Source of the DNA: Distichodus sexfasciatus | Lineage: Eukaryota > Chordata > Actinopteri > Characiformes > Distichodontidae | Reading direction: 5' to 3' | NCBI GenBank assembly: GCA_032718565.1 | Contig: JAVGVS010000538.1 | Location: forward strand, 1-64,000 | DNA length: 64,000 nt | Part shown: one piece after another, positions 34,066 to 46,679 of the stretch | Position numbering within the stretch: the first letter of the stretch is position 1 | How the letters are laid out: each line of letters begins with the position of its first letter | The notes under the pieces: generated by a model | Told to the model about the DNA's origin: nothing | Seen by the model: only the letters and a program-made list of their open reading frames with translations | Database searches by the model: none | Program-made: the position numbers and the translations under genes

Positions 34066-35389
34066 TTTAGTGGTGAAATAGGCTTCCATAGGACATCTGA
34101 TTGTCTTATTTTGTTCAAGTATAATCAGTTATATAGCTCAGACTACATGAACAACCTGTGATCTATCATCTCTCCAAGCGTGTACCGCTTCTCTGAAATA
34201 CTTTTCTATCTGTGATGCAGAGCTCTTGTTTTGCTTGCTCTAGTTTCGGAATATTCAATTCAATTTCTTGCGTTGAGGAGCCGTGTGCGGCGCATCCAAT
34301 ATCGTTAGTTACAGACTTGAGATGTCTGTAAATTCAGCGATTATTAATTCCATGGACACTCTTGGCATATCTGTTGTTCATCTTTTTCATTTTTATATAC
34401 AAATACATGGGATTGGCTATATTTCATTTTGAGTTTTCTTCCTCAGTTAACTCTTTCAGTTTACCATCAGTTTCACCGCCGTCTTTTCTTGCTTTTCATC
34501 ACCATTCTTTATTATTTCTCTTTAATCCAAAAAATTATTTATATTTTCAAAGCAGAAAACTTGAAATCTGTCAGTATTCTTGAAATTTATCTCTAGTTTT
34601 TACTTATAAATCAATTTGATTATCAGTGACTAAAAGCATCTTTTCTTGCCAGTGCACTTCCCTTCCTTTCAGTGTGGTTCAGACTTGTTAAAGAATTCAT
34701 AAACATACGTAAAGAACTCAGCCTTAAATCTCTGATGCTGGAATGATGTGGTGGTCGCTGCTCCTCTAACAAAAATCCCTAGCACTTATTGTGTTTGGCT
34801 CCTCCTCCTTGAGTACTTAGCACGCATTCACCTCTGGATATGCAGTTGAAATGGATTAATGTAATAGATGTATACATAAAAATCTGAAATGGTTAAAATC
34901 ATGAGACCATCTACTTGTTGATGATGTTGAGTGGGTTTTATCTCTCTAACCATCAGTTTGACTGAGTGCAGTGGGTTTACGGCTCTTTTCAAAAGTCTGG
35001 GCAAATAACACTGTAACAAAATAAAATGATGAACTGTGTGTGTGTGTATATATATATATATACATTGACAAAGCTATAAACGCTCCGTATATCATTCAGC
35101 GACAACATGTCATCCATGTATATCTTGTGTTGGGCACAATCTAAAATGTCCTGTATGTAATAATAGCCTTTTCTGTAAAGCTTTGAGGTGACATCCAATT
35201 GCCACTTCTGTTTCAAGCTTACATAATCAAACTTACTTCATCTCACAAGGGATATAGCTTTGTAGATTACATCTCCATCAAATTTCTACATCTTTAAAAC
35301 CAACAAAACAGCTTGACGCAATGCTGGTTTTAAGCATTAGTAATTCTGGCTGTGGTTGTGTATGAACTTTTAACTTTAGCTGGCACGTG

Positions 35390-35565
35390 CCGGTAAAATC
35401 GACCTCTCATTTGACCCATCCGTTGAGACAAAGAGGGCAGCACCCCGGGAGCAGTGCTTGGGGACGGTACCTTGCTTATGAGTACTGCATTGGTAACTTT
35501 ACCAGTCCTGTATTTGAACCTGCAACAGCAGCGATCACCAGGGCCAACTTCACTACTTCACACCA
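35390..35565 (-). mobile_element. tRNA-headed SINE (minus), partial
   Basis: TCATTTGACCCATCCGTTGA, GGGAGCAGTGCTTGGGGACG and TACCTTGCTTATGAGTACTG match the family body in reverse. The head is degraded (CCTGTATTTGAACCTGCAAC). Confidence 0.75.
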
Positions 35566-35599
35566 TAAATTCGAACCTTGGTGACTTGTTCAAATCAGA

Positions 35600-38500
35600 C
35601 TCAAGTCCTAAATTAAATAGCTTGAGCCTAAATTGATATTACAGTTTTTCAAACACACTTCTTGAAACTTCCACCATTTTCTCAAAAGCCTAAACACAAA
35701 TCCAGCTCAAACTACATTCACAAAACCCCAGACTTTTCTATCAAAATCAAACTATCACCTCAAAATGAGTTATCCTGTGTTCAAAACCAAACAATGTGCA
35801 GAGGCGGACAAAGTAGCTAACATCGTTACTTGAGGTAGTACAGAATACCACTAGTCAAATATTGTCAATACAGGTAAAAATTCATACAGTCAATTTTTAC
35901 AGTTAAAGTATGATATAAAAAAAACATCTTCAGTGTTTTTATTAAAGTACATCTTCTTTTCTGGCTATTGCATTATTGCCTAACCTTATAACACCTAATG
36001 CCTCATTGACGTAGAAGCTGCTGAATAAGAACTGTTAGGAATGCTACAAGACAGAAACACCAACCCCAACTGATAAAGAAAACCGGTCATTAGGTTTTTT
36101 TATCGAAATTAACTGACAAAATAAAAACTACCAAAAAGACTGCCTCTAAACTTAGCATGGTGAGTATTTTAGGCCCAGCCCTGGCAGTGTGTGCACACAT
36201 ATCTGTATATGTTAATCAGGAGGACAGTGTAATAGCTGTAAATGCAGCCTGCTCCACAACACTCGTCATTGACCGCAAAATCCAGCTCTACCAACAGCCA
36301 ACAATGTGTGAACTTCCTTCGACGTTTATGGTTCCGATCTACAGGTGAGACGACCTGCTGCAGTTTACCTGCGTAAATTGCAAGTAGACTGATGAACAAC
36401 CAATCGCATTTTTAGTAAAGGAGGAATAATAACTTCCATCCTGATTTGAAATAACGAAAATAAGAATATGATCAATCATCAGTGATAAAAAGTACAGTGT
36501 TACTGGCACAAAATGTAGTGAAATTAAATCATAAGTTTCCAAATAAAATACTAATCAAAATGAATCTACTGAATGTAAAAACTCTACTCAAGTACATCTG
36601 CTGATTTACTGTCACTTTCTGACAATGTGTTCGGATCATACACACAACATGAGTAAAATATATTGCATACAGAGCATTAGATTAGACACTACTTCACAAA
36701 TAATTTAGGACACAGCAATAAATTTAACTCAAAATATTTTATTGCTTCAGTATCATTTAGCAAAATAATATTGCAGTCAAGGATTTCTCGTGTAGTACTG
36801 GCAGAGTAGGTCTGTAGATTTATTTCTCTTTTAAATATCTAGATACATTACTACTGTTGTTGCTAAAAATAGCCTAGTGGGCTTTTAGCTGGGCCTGAAC
36901 CGTTACTTCAGCAGGTAGCTTAGAATGGACCCTGCTCTGCCCTCAGGCATACGTTGGATGAGGTGAGAAAACAGCAGCCCTGTGTCATCGCTCTGTTTAT
37001 TCACCTGTTTACAGAGTACTTATCTTTATGCTGTGGTACATGGTTTTATCGTCATAATAAAAAATAATAATTAAACTAAATAAAAGAAACATTACTGAAC
37101 AAAATTTGAGAGGTTCATTCTCTCCAACATCATGTCTTTGTGCAGTCATGGGCCTTCCATCCTATCACAGAAACTAATATTTTCTCTTGCCAGGCAAGGG
37201 AAGATAAAACCTTCTAGTGTGCCCGAATCCAGCAACAGGAACTTCAAGTTATATCATCACATGCCTGTTCCATTGCCTCAATAAAGTATCCACATTTCAT
37301 ACTAAGTCATTGTGTTACAGTTTTTTCTGATTGGCTAACTTACCTAAAAAAGTCTCCCCATTTTGGCATAACATAGTTAGCAAACATTGGCCCAATTTGC
37401 ACAACACTAAGCACATTGTCAGCTTCACATCTTGCAAAACTCAACACACCGTGTAGGTTTCTGTAATCTTCAAACCCGCAACTCCGTGACCGTCTTCGCT
37501 TAGATAATTGAATAAGCTGGCCTGGCGTACCGCTTGCCATTGTGATATAGACACAATCAGGTTTGCGACTTTCTTCACTAACACCTGGAAATCTAATGTA
37601 AGCTCGCTTGCAGCACTCGAAGAGCCAAAATCTCTCCTCACATTTGCCAATACTAAAACACAAATCTTTCCTTTCAACACAATAAAGCAATTAAAATTGA
37701 CATCTTTTGCGTTAAAGTGCGCTCCTACCGAGCTTACCAGGGAATCTGACGCAAGACACTTTTGTGTTTCCAGCCACACCCCGTTCAGAAAACCACACCC
37801 ATGTACCCGGTAAGGCTAACACACCGTCACCTGGTCAAGCACCTGATGCTTATTGATTAACTCAGCAGAGATGGCGAGAACTATAAAAACTCCCGCGATG
37901 GGAAAGGCGCAACAGGTCACAGAGCTATTGCTTGAATGTTCTACCGTGCGTGGAGAGAAACACTACAATGTGTGCTGCCATCACAGGACATCAGGAGTTC
38001 CTCCATCACCATGCCATTCTTGGTCCGCCACAACACAGGAGTTGATCCTGACATTTCTGGACAGATGCAGAACATCTTACAACTTGACAAACCACATAAG
38101 GCGATGAGGCAGCAGCACAGACATGTTAGAAGTGTAGGACAATGTGAGTTTTCATCGTGCAACCATAGTACCAAAATAGGTTTGCCAACAACCCCATTTC
38201 ACAGTGATTTACCTTCCTATTTCTCATTTGACCCATAGAAGTTATTTTCAGCATGGTGGTGGAGGTCTGCGTCGTCAGCATGTGCATGAGGGGCTTCTAA
38301 CCGGCATGTCAATTGACGCCGAGCTATCCGGGATGGAAAAGAACACTCTGGCGTTCTTTCCTGTGTCTGGCAAGGGAAAGATGTCTCGCATGTAAGTGGA
38401 TGAGTGCTGTAGCCAAACCTGTGAGGCGACATAACGCTGCATGATTTTTGTTTTCACTTGCGCACATGTTTTTACAATTCTGTTTTCCGGGGTTTGATTT

Positions 38501-39535
38501 GTTTAATTACGTAATGTATCGTTTTATGTTTGTTTTTCTGCTGCAAATTGTGGCCCTAAATAAATGATTTGTTTGAACCCAATTTATTTTCTCTTTGCTC
38601 TTTCTGTGTGTCCAGTTCTCAGCATTTTGCAGTTCTATGATCCCCTAAAAGAATCGTGTTTTGGATTTTACATGGTGTTTGGTTGGTTGGAGAAAAAAAT
38701 TAGGCAGAAACTATTTGAAGACAAAGTGTATGGTTTTTTGATAAATTATTTATATAGATTTTTGACTCTTGGAGCTTCATTTTACAGGATATGTAAGGGT
38801 GTTTTGCTCTTTGGAGTGAGGAGTGTTTTGTGAATTGTGCTAAATGATTTGCAAAATAGGCATGTTGTCAAAATTGCTTTTAGCAATTAGAGCTTCCATA
38901 ACCTGTCATCCAAGAAACATAGGACATGAGCGTCCTCCTACCTTTTGCTTAGGTCCTCACATTACAGCTCATTCTGCTGTTTCTGGACCAACTCAATAAT
39001 ATTGTTGGTGCTGCGTCCACGATGAGATCACGATACATTGTCACCTGGGATAATACCGCCATTCCCACCGATCTCCTCTGGTCAAAATTGGTTTCCACCG
39101 ATCATCCACAATTTACATACCTCATATCATTCACGATAACTTATACTGTAATTGTATTGCATACTGCTATTACATACCTCATATTATTTCGATAACTCAT
39201 GCATCTGACTGCCATAAACCTCAACTGTGATAATCATTTATATACTGGTTTACCCTTTTGGCACCTTTGTCCAATATCACATGCTGCTCTACTCTGTCTT
39301 ACTATGTATAATGCTGCGAACACGCCCTTTTAAAATCATCTCGTACACCGTTCTGTCTTACTTTAATTTTACAATCTCAGGGTTTAAAACTTGCATGTAA
39401 CTATATGCACATAATAATGTTCATGTTATATAATATATAGTTTATTTTTCGTCCTGTTACTAACCTCATATTTAAGTCAGTCTTATGTTTGCATGTGAGT
39501 TGTATTGTGTCTATTTTGTCTTTCCCTTGTCTGTT
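35600..39535. other. Long stretch without a recognised gene
   Basis: Nearly 4 kb. Short reading frames around 37340-38430 overlap on both strands and match nothing I know. The edges at about 35640 (ACAGTTTTTCAAACACACTT), 37318 (CAGTTTTTTCTGATTGGCTA) and the reversed wording near 38840 (GTGCTAAATGATTTGCAAAA) suggest decayed DNA transposon sequence, but I cannot define termini. I see no conserved protein motif and no structural RNA. Confidence 0.4.
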
Positions 39536-39539
39536 GCAC

Positions 39540-39615
39540 AGTTATAAAGCGGATCAGGATACATTTCACCATGTGTTTCACCTGTATAACTTTTGAATTG
39601 ACAAATAAAGAATCA
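39540..39615 (+). repeat. Dispersed repeat, 3' tail
   Basis: AGCGGATCAGGATACATTTC and TTGACAAATAAAGAATCA match 150-240 near the window start. Confidence 0.5.
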
Positions 39616-40294
39616 GTCTGTGTAATGTTTTATTTTAACCACCAAAAGCAAAATTTCTTTTATAGGAAATTACAACTGTGGACTAGAGCATAATCTCTTC
39701 TCAGGACAGACAGGGTTATTTAGCGGCTTGCACAGGTGTGACTTTATTCTCTGTCGACTTTAAAGATGTTTAATAATGTGAATTCAGGTAATCCTCTTCG
39801 ACGCATGCGCGATACTCGCCGCGCTGTTGCATCACGTGACACTTTTTATGTAACTCGGCAAGTTCATCCAGAAACGGACAAAAAATGAAAACAACATTAC
39901 ATTTTTTTTTCTTTTTCGCATATTGTTTCAATTTATCCTCAAGTCCTGTTCACGTTCGTTCGAGAGAGGTTCGCTTGCCACTCGCAACAGTTCTTTCCAG
40001 AAAATCGAATCTTTGATTATATGAAGCAGGTTTTCGCTGACAAATTATAATAAAACAGCCTAGATCGTTTACATGCAATGATTACAGCTGTCTATAAGAT
40101 AGTTTTGTGTCATTCTTACCGTCACCTTATGTGCAAAACCGCGGAAGAGGGAAAAACACAGATTTCAGAGTTGACCAAATCACTGTCCAGCCCTCGTTCG
40201 AAACGCCCACTCGAGTAAACACGGTTATAGCGCGATTTCATTGTGACGAATTGCCTCAACACGAAGAACAAGTGTGTAAACGAGGTACTATTTA

Positions 40295-40462
<168 letters not shown>

Positions 40463-40528
40463 TTATTTCAAGTCGTGAGATATAGTTGTTACGATAAAAT
40501 GTTTTTATTTTTTCATGATATATATACC

Positions 40529-41086
40529 TACGACGGCGTTTTAGTGCCACCTTAAAAAGAAAATATCTAAGATTACGAGATTAAACTCGTAATATTTCGA
40601 GAATAAAGTCGAAACTACGAGAATAAAGTCGAAATGTTACGAGAAAAAAGTCGAAATATTTCGAGAATAAACTCGTAGTAATACGAGATTAAAATCGTAG
40701 TATTTTGAGAAATAAAGTCAAAATTACGAAAATAAAGTCGAATTTTTAAGTGAATGTTTAAGATATGTTCTGTACAAGCACGTCGTCTGCGCCAGTGAGT
40801 TAACTCTACGGAAGAGAAAGACAAAGAATTTCCTTATTGCTAATCCTAACCTAAAGTAGGACGTAACCACATCCTCCACATGCATAGTTTCTCGCAATTC
40901 TGTGATTTTTCTCGAAATATTTCGACTTTATTCTCGTAATATTTCGACTTTTTTCTCGTAACATTTCGACTTTATTCTCGTAATATTTCGACTTTTTTCT
41001 CGTAGTTTCGACTTTATTCTCGTAGTTTCGAGTTTAATCTCGTAATCTTAGATTTTTTTTAAAGGTGGCACTAAAACGCCGTCGTA
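40529..41086. mobile_element. Fold-back MITE with long inverted arms
   Basis: The left arm begins TACGACGGCGTTTTAGTGCC and the right arm ends with its reverse complement at 41086. Inside each arm are tandem units of about 17-19 bp (CGAGAATAAAGTCGAAA on the left, TTTCGACTTTATTCTCG on the right). The two arms together form an inverted repeat of roughly 190 bp per arm around a unique core at about 40740-40900. There is no transposase. The TSD is uncertain; CTACGAC occurs at both edges but overlaps the terminal repeat. Confidence 0.85.
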
Positions 41087-41089
41087 CTA

Positions 41090-41900
41090 CGACGATTTTG
41101 AGCAGATATTTATATGGTACTCAGGAAATGACAGAAACTTCTAGTTTATTTTCAAAACATTTATTTTATTTTATCATCTCGAGATTGTAGTATTTTTTCT
41201 TGTGATTTCGGCGTTTCAAAGGTTATCTCACGATACAAACTTTTATTTTCATTTTTTGCCCTGGGGATATATAATCAGAACAGAAATCTGTTATTCCGAG
41301 ATCAGAGCATGAGGTAAAAACGCGATTTCGAGGCGACGGAGAGATAAAATGTCTTATGTCCTTTGCGGATTTCCGTAGATTGTAGTTTTCAGACACCGCA
41401 CGCAGACAAATAAATATACAAATTGTTTATTAATAAGTATGACTAATCATAATTATTGACCAGATAATGAATGAAAGAATGGATCAGCAGTCATTAGATA
41501 GACTATAGACCCCTTACAGAAAGCCTGCATCGTAAGGACCTCTCAACCTTTAGTTCCCTCGGTGAATTCCTTGAAATATGAACTACAGATTCTAGATACG
41601 TAGCAGATACGTTCAAAATTGCAAATAAAATATTAATTATTGCTATTCACGAGGAGCATAAATCTAAACCAGGACAGTGGGACATAATTGTGTGAGAAAT
41701 AGTGAGAAAAAGTCTTACCTTTTTTACTCCGGTGCTCGCAGTGGAAGCAGCTACAGCGCCACCTGCTGAGAGAATGTGGACGTGCGGTTTCTCTGAGAAA
41801 ATTGTTGCCTCCCTTCATTATGATATTCATGTTTTTTAAATTTTTATTATTTGGTAAAATTATGCACCATGTAAATGATCTGTTATATTTATCTATAATA
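41090..41900. other. No gene seen
   Basis: AT-rich sequence with scattered CpG-containing words (41200-41400). No exon-like segment is recognised. Confidence 0.4.
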
Positions 41901-42059
41901 TTTTAATGGACTGTCCATATAGTATACACATGCTAAACTGCTGCTGATCTAATGTACATTTAATACACAAATGTATATTCCATTATGTAGTTTTATCACC
42001 TTGACTGCTTTTGCAATATTTTCAAATATTACTGAACTCCTCACACAACTAAATTGCAC

Positions 42060-42790
42060 ATCTTCGATTTCTACTTCTAGCTTAGACTTTATAGAGATAC
42101 TGTTTATTATTTAAAAGACTGTCGGTTTATAATGTTCTGATCTTATGCACATTTGACGCAAAAATACAATTCCATGACTGTAATTGTAGTTTTTCTCCAC
42201 TTGACTGCTGCTGCAGAATTTGCACATATCATTGAATACCTCACGTAACTCAAACTGCACATTTTCACTTTCTACCTCTGGGTTAGAGTTTATTTATATA
42301 TGTATATTCTATGTGCCTTCTTTGTTCTTTGTACTCTTGAACCACATCGTCTCGTCTCTCTGTACACTTGACTAAAGCAGAGATGACAAATTTTAGGTTT
42401 AAGAGAAAGTGTTGTTACTGAATTCTGCACATACTAGATCCGACTTGATTAGCTCAGACTTTATAAAAGATACTGGTTTATTTAAAAGACTGTCTGTATA
42501 AAATTTTCCATATTGAAACAGAACTCACGGTGTTAAAGACCATGTAGGCTGAATACTGCATGTAACCAAATTGTCTCTCTTTCTACGCCTAGTTCAAAGT
42601 TCATATTTTTATTCTACCTCTAGTTTAAAGTATATATTTTAATTCTATTTATATATTGCTTATTCTACATGCCTTATTTGTTCCTTTTTCTGTGCACTGT
42701 TAAAACTGGAGCCACATCGCCTCGTCTCTCTGTATGCTTATATAGTATGTAGCAGAGGTGACAAAGTTTACCTTGACTTTGATTTTGAAT
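42060..42790 (+). repeat. Two to three tandem copies of dispersed LINE/SINE 3'-end repeat
   Basis: GAACCACATCGTCTCGTCTC at about 42348 and GGAGCCACATCGCCTCGTCT at about 42710 mark successive copies, each followed by GCAGAGATGACAAA or GCAGAGGTGACAAA. Upstream parts share TTCTATTTATATAT and GTTTATTATTTAAAAGACTG. Confidence 0.65.
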
Positions 42791-42869
42791 AGCTTAGAAA
42801 TAATACTGTGATAAGACAGAATACACAGATGCAGTGTACATTACTTTATAAAACAATAATCTGATAGTT

Positions 42870-43080
42870 TATCAAAGTCAAAGTCAAAGTCAACTTTATT
42901 GTCATCTCTGCTATATACTGTACAGATATACAGAGAGACGAGACGACGTGGCTCCAGCATAAAGAATAAACAATATGTAAATAGAATACAAAATATACAT
43001 TTTAAACTAGAAATGGAATATTAAATATAACTTTAAACTAGAAATAGAAATAGAAGTAGAAAAAGAGACAATTCAGATGC
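42870..43080 (-). repeat. Dispersed LINE/SINE 3'-end repeat (minus), best-preserved copy
   Basis: CAAAGTCAAAGTCAACTTTA, TTGTCATCTCTGCTATATAC and GAGACGAGACGACGTGGCTC are the reverse complement of the family end, including the short TTTGACTTTGA tail repeat typical of target-primed elements. It lies back to back with the preceding plus copies. Confidence 0.75.
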
Positions 43081-43409
43081 AGTATTAACCTACTGGAAAT
43101 GGACTTTTACACTGGATGTGCAAGAGGTTAGTGACAGTTTCAATATGAAAAATTCTATATCCAGTCTATTAATAAAACAGTATCTCTTTTTTAAAAAGAA
43201 AAAAATGGTTAGGGTATTTAGTTTGTGTAGATATTGTAACAGCAGTGGAGAACTAGAGTCTGTGCAATATTTTTCAATAATTTGTTGTGCAAATAAGTAG
43301 CGGCAGTGCAAAAATTGTGCAAATGTTATGGCAGTGTTGTAGCAACAGTCATTTGGGGAGGATTACTATTTCAATCATCTGGCATTAAATGTGTGCCAGA
43401 TCAGCAGCG

Positions 43410-43960
43410 GTTTGCATTTACATTTACAGCATTTAGCAGACGCTTTCATCCAGCGCGACTTACAGGGACAGGTTTGGAGTGATGATACTGTACAGTTTGT
43501 AAATATAAACATTATTATTAAGCATCTTTTCGGAGACAGTTTCAGTGCAACATGAAAAAAAATAATGAGTGGATAATGTATATACGGTAGTAATTAACTG
43601 TTTTACTAAAGCAGAATTAAGAATCACCAGCTGTACCATAAGCTCTTCATTATGTATATCATACTCTCACTGGATACTTTACATAACCTGCACACGGACT
43701 GTATATTGTGTTGTAAATTTAGTACTGGATATTGTCTTGTATATTCTACTGTATATTTTGTATTGTACATTATTAAGTCCATTGTTTGTGCTCATTGTGT
43801 ATTAACATTTACATTTACAGCATTTAGCAGACGCTCTTATCCAGAGCCGCTTACATTTCCTAATTTCAGGGACAGTTCCTCTGAGAGCAACTTAGGGTTA
43901 AGGGTCTTGCTCTGGGACCAAGTGTTGGTAACGCCAGCGGTACAATAACCACCGGTTAAA
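43410..43960 (+). repeat. Two copies of teleost core repeat
   Basis: Both copies start TTTACATTTACAGCATTTAG: one at about 43417 (short) and one at about 43807 that continues through TTCAGGGACAGTTCCTCTGA and GGTTAAGGGTCTTGCTCTGG to 43945. Confidence 0.75.
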
Positions 43961-44649
43961 ATAGGAAAATGGCTACAAGGCAAATGATTCAGATTAAGTC
44001 AAATTGGTTTGGTTTTATGAGACTTCACATCCATGTTTTGCTCACAAGATGGAGCTATAGCTTGTCAAGAGTGGTAGTACAGAAAGAAGTCTTTTTCTCG
44101 AAATTTCACACATCCCATTTAAAATAGCACTCCTCAGGAATAACAATAATGAACCTTTTGGTTTAGTCTGTTCATCAAATATTTCTGCCCTTTACCTTTG
44201 CACCATAGTGGACCCGGCGAGTCAGCTTCCATTTTCCAACGTTCTGTTCAGCCTTAAACAAACAAAACTCCATTGTTTTCAGGGTCAGCTCTTTGCTAGA
44301 GCCGGTCACTGAGCTCACATCTGAAAAGGTTAACCTGACTTATCGTAAATTAAATAAATACGTCATCTGCGGGGAGGTTCTGTTCTAAACAGTGGTTATT
44401 TTTGCACATTTGCTGAAAGAGAATAACAGTTCTCACGTATACACTTTATTTTCAAGCAGCCGCTGAAATCTGTCTGACTCAACATTTCCAACTTTATTAT
44501 TAGAACACTTAAAGGTCTTCACCAGGGGTGTCCAGTTGCGGTCCATCATACCTGATGAGTCAGATTTGGTGACACATTGACTAGGGTCAATGTGTCAAGG
44601 TGACCGTATCCATTTATTTCATAAGCTGCAGATTGTTTTTATTCTTGTT

Positions 44650-44945
44650 AAATATTAGTTGGGGGCAGTTGGTAGTGAAACATTAGGGAGTTGGCCCTGT
44701 GCTCGGAAGGTCGCTGGCTCGAGTCCCAGACCAATAAAGGTACCAATGAGGTCCTCAAGAGCAAGGTTCCGTCCCAAGCACTGCTCCCTGGGAGTTGCCA
44801 AAAATCTGCCCACTGCTCCTTCACAGATGGGTTAAATGCAAAGGTCACATTTGGTTGTGGTGCACTGTGTGTTGTGCTGTGTTCACAATGACAAACGAGA
44901 GTGCATTTCCACAAGAAAATTCCAATGTGATTGCTCAAGTTTCAC
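44650..44945 (+). mobile_element. tRNA-headed SINE (plus), near full length
   Basis: Head GGCAGTTGGTAGTGAAACAT ... GGTCGCTGGCTCGAGTCCCA; body CCAAGCACTGCTCCCTGGGA and TCCTTCACAGATGGGTTAAA; tail GTGCTGTGTTCACAATGACA. This is a good reference copy for the family. Confidence 0.85.
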
Positions 44946-45164
44946 TTTCAAGTATGGTGCAAAGGTAAAAAGCAAAAATATATGATGAACCGTCCAAATT
45001 CTACTAAACGGTTCAGTACCGTTATTCCAGAAGAGTGCAAATTCTGCTGGGCCTCATTCACCAACCGTTCTTACAAACAAATTTGTTCTTAAACCCCTCT
45101 TACGCACTTTTCACAACGATTCTGGCATTCATCAATCTGGAATTTGTTCTTAGCTAAGAACCGA

Positions 45165-46675
45165 TGCAGTGATATGGAAAAACCCATATTTTATTCATAA
45201 CAGAACAGAAAACATATCAAATGTTGAAACCAAGGAAATGTTTAATTTTAAGGAAAACGTAAGGTAATTTTGAATGTCATATCAGCAACACGTCTTAAAA
45301 AAGTTGGGACAAGGCCATGTTTACCACTGTAAACATCCCCTCTGCTTCTAACAAGTCAGTAAACGTCTGAGGACTGAGGAGATCAGTTGCTCAAGTTATG
45401 AGAGAGGAACGTTGTCCCATTCTTGTCCGATACAGGATTCTAGTCGCTCAATTGTCCCAGGTCTTGTCTTTATGGTGCGCCAAATGTCCTGAATGGGTGA
45501 AAGATCTGGACTGCTGGGAGGCCAGTTCAGCACCCGGACCCTTCTTCCATGACGTTGTAATTGATGCAGTGTGTGGTTTGGCATTGTCATGTTGGAAAAA
45601 GCGAGGTCTTCCCCGAAAGAGACGTCGTCTGGATGAGACATATGATGCTCTAGAATCTGGATATTACTCATCACTGATGTTGCTTTTCCAGATATGCAAG
45701 CTGCCCGTGCCATATGCACTAACGCACCCCCATACCATCAGAGATGCTGGCTTTTGTACCGAGCGCAGATAACACGCTGGGTGGTCCTGCTCGTCTTAAG
45801 TCCGGACGACACAGCGTCCCTGGTTTACGAAAAGAATTTCAAATTTAGATTCATCTGACCACAGAACTGCCTTCCACCGAGCCACCTAGGGGGCAGGTGG
45901 TGGTGTAACAGTAGGGTGTTCGCCCTACCTGTCGCATCTGGATGATGTTCAAATACGACTTCTTCTTTGAATGATAGTTTTAAGCAGCATCTGCGGATAG
46001 CACGGGGAGTTGTGTTCACTGACAGTGTTTTCTGGAAACATTCTTGAGCCCATTTAGCGATGTCCATTAAAGAATCATGCCGGCTTGTGATGCAGTCCCG
46101 TCTAAGAGCCCGAAGAGCACAGGCATCCAGTATGGTTTTTCGGCCTTGTCCCTTACGCACAGAGACTTCTCCAGATTCTCTGAATCTTTTGATTATGTTA
46201 TGAACTGTAGGTGATGAAATATTAAACCTCTTTGCAATTTGACGCTGAGGAACATTTTTCTGAAAGTGCTCCACTATTCGTCGACGCAGTGTTAGAGGAA
46301 TTGGTGATCCTCTGCCCATCTTTACTTCTGAGAGACACTGCAACTCTAAGATGCTCCTTTCATTCCCAGTCATGTTACTGACCTGTTGCCAATTGTCCTA
46401 ATTAGTTGCTAATCGTTCCTCCAACTGTTGTTTTTTTGTAACACTAACTTTTCCAGCCTCTTATTGCCCCGTCCCAACTTTTTCGAGACGTGTTGCTGTC
46501 ATGAAATTCAAAATGAGCCTATAATTTTCATGAAATTGCAAAAAGTCTCTGTTTTAACATATGTTTTCTGTGTTCTGTTAGGAATAAAATATGGGTTTAC
46601 AGGATTTCCATATCATTGCATTCTCTTTTTATTTACAATTTGCACAACATCCCAACTTTATTGCAATTGGGGTTG
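45165..46675 (-). mobile_element. Tc1-like DNA transposon with long terminal repeats, broken transposase
   Basis: The N-terminal transposase frame (45825-46373, minus) has paired helix-turn-helix motifs: GRGSPIPLTLRRRIVEHFQK, then IAKRFNISSPTVHNIIKRFR, a GRKT hinge, and LSVNTTPRAIRRC. A frame break and an inserted SINE head (about 45890-45945) separate it from the catalytic part, where WSDESKFEIL is readable. The C-terminal frame (45396-45719) has LNWPPSSPDLSPIQDIWRTI, the Tc1 DDE-type motif region. The right end is a long terminal repeat running to 46675, flanked by TA at 46676. The left end is truncated: only the inner part (ATGGAAAAACCCATATTTTA) remains near 45173. Inactive. Confidence 0.88.
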
Positions 46676-46679
46676 TAAT

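Larger units (their letters stand above)
29815..35224 (-). pseudogene. CMBL copy 3, decayed pseudogene
   Basis: All five exons can be aligned in order on the minus strand. Exon 5 (29815 to about 29990) encodes KIFPNQTHGFAHRKREDI and ends NKYV, but upstream has an in-frame TGA where copies 1 and 2 have an open frame, plus a short deletion. Exon 4 (32068-32156, 89 nt, one codon short) is open: GIVRDMEENFELK, with the Asp kept but the FIFAE motif changed to SILLK. Exon 3 (about 34716-34835) is recognisable only as decayed sequence; the region of the catalytic Cys is scrambled. Exon 2 (34915-35010) starts like copy 1 (TGTTATTTGCCCAGACTTTT) then has stops. Exon 1 (about 35070-35224) retains YYYIQDILDCAQ, aligned to VIVIQDVYGWQ. 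The 1.4 kb minisatellite lies between exons 4 and 3. The gene cannot make an enzyme. Confidence 0.85.
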
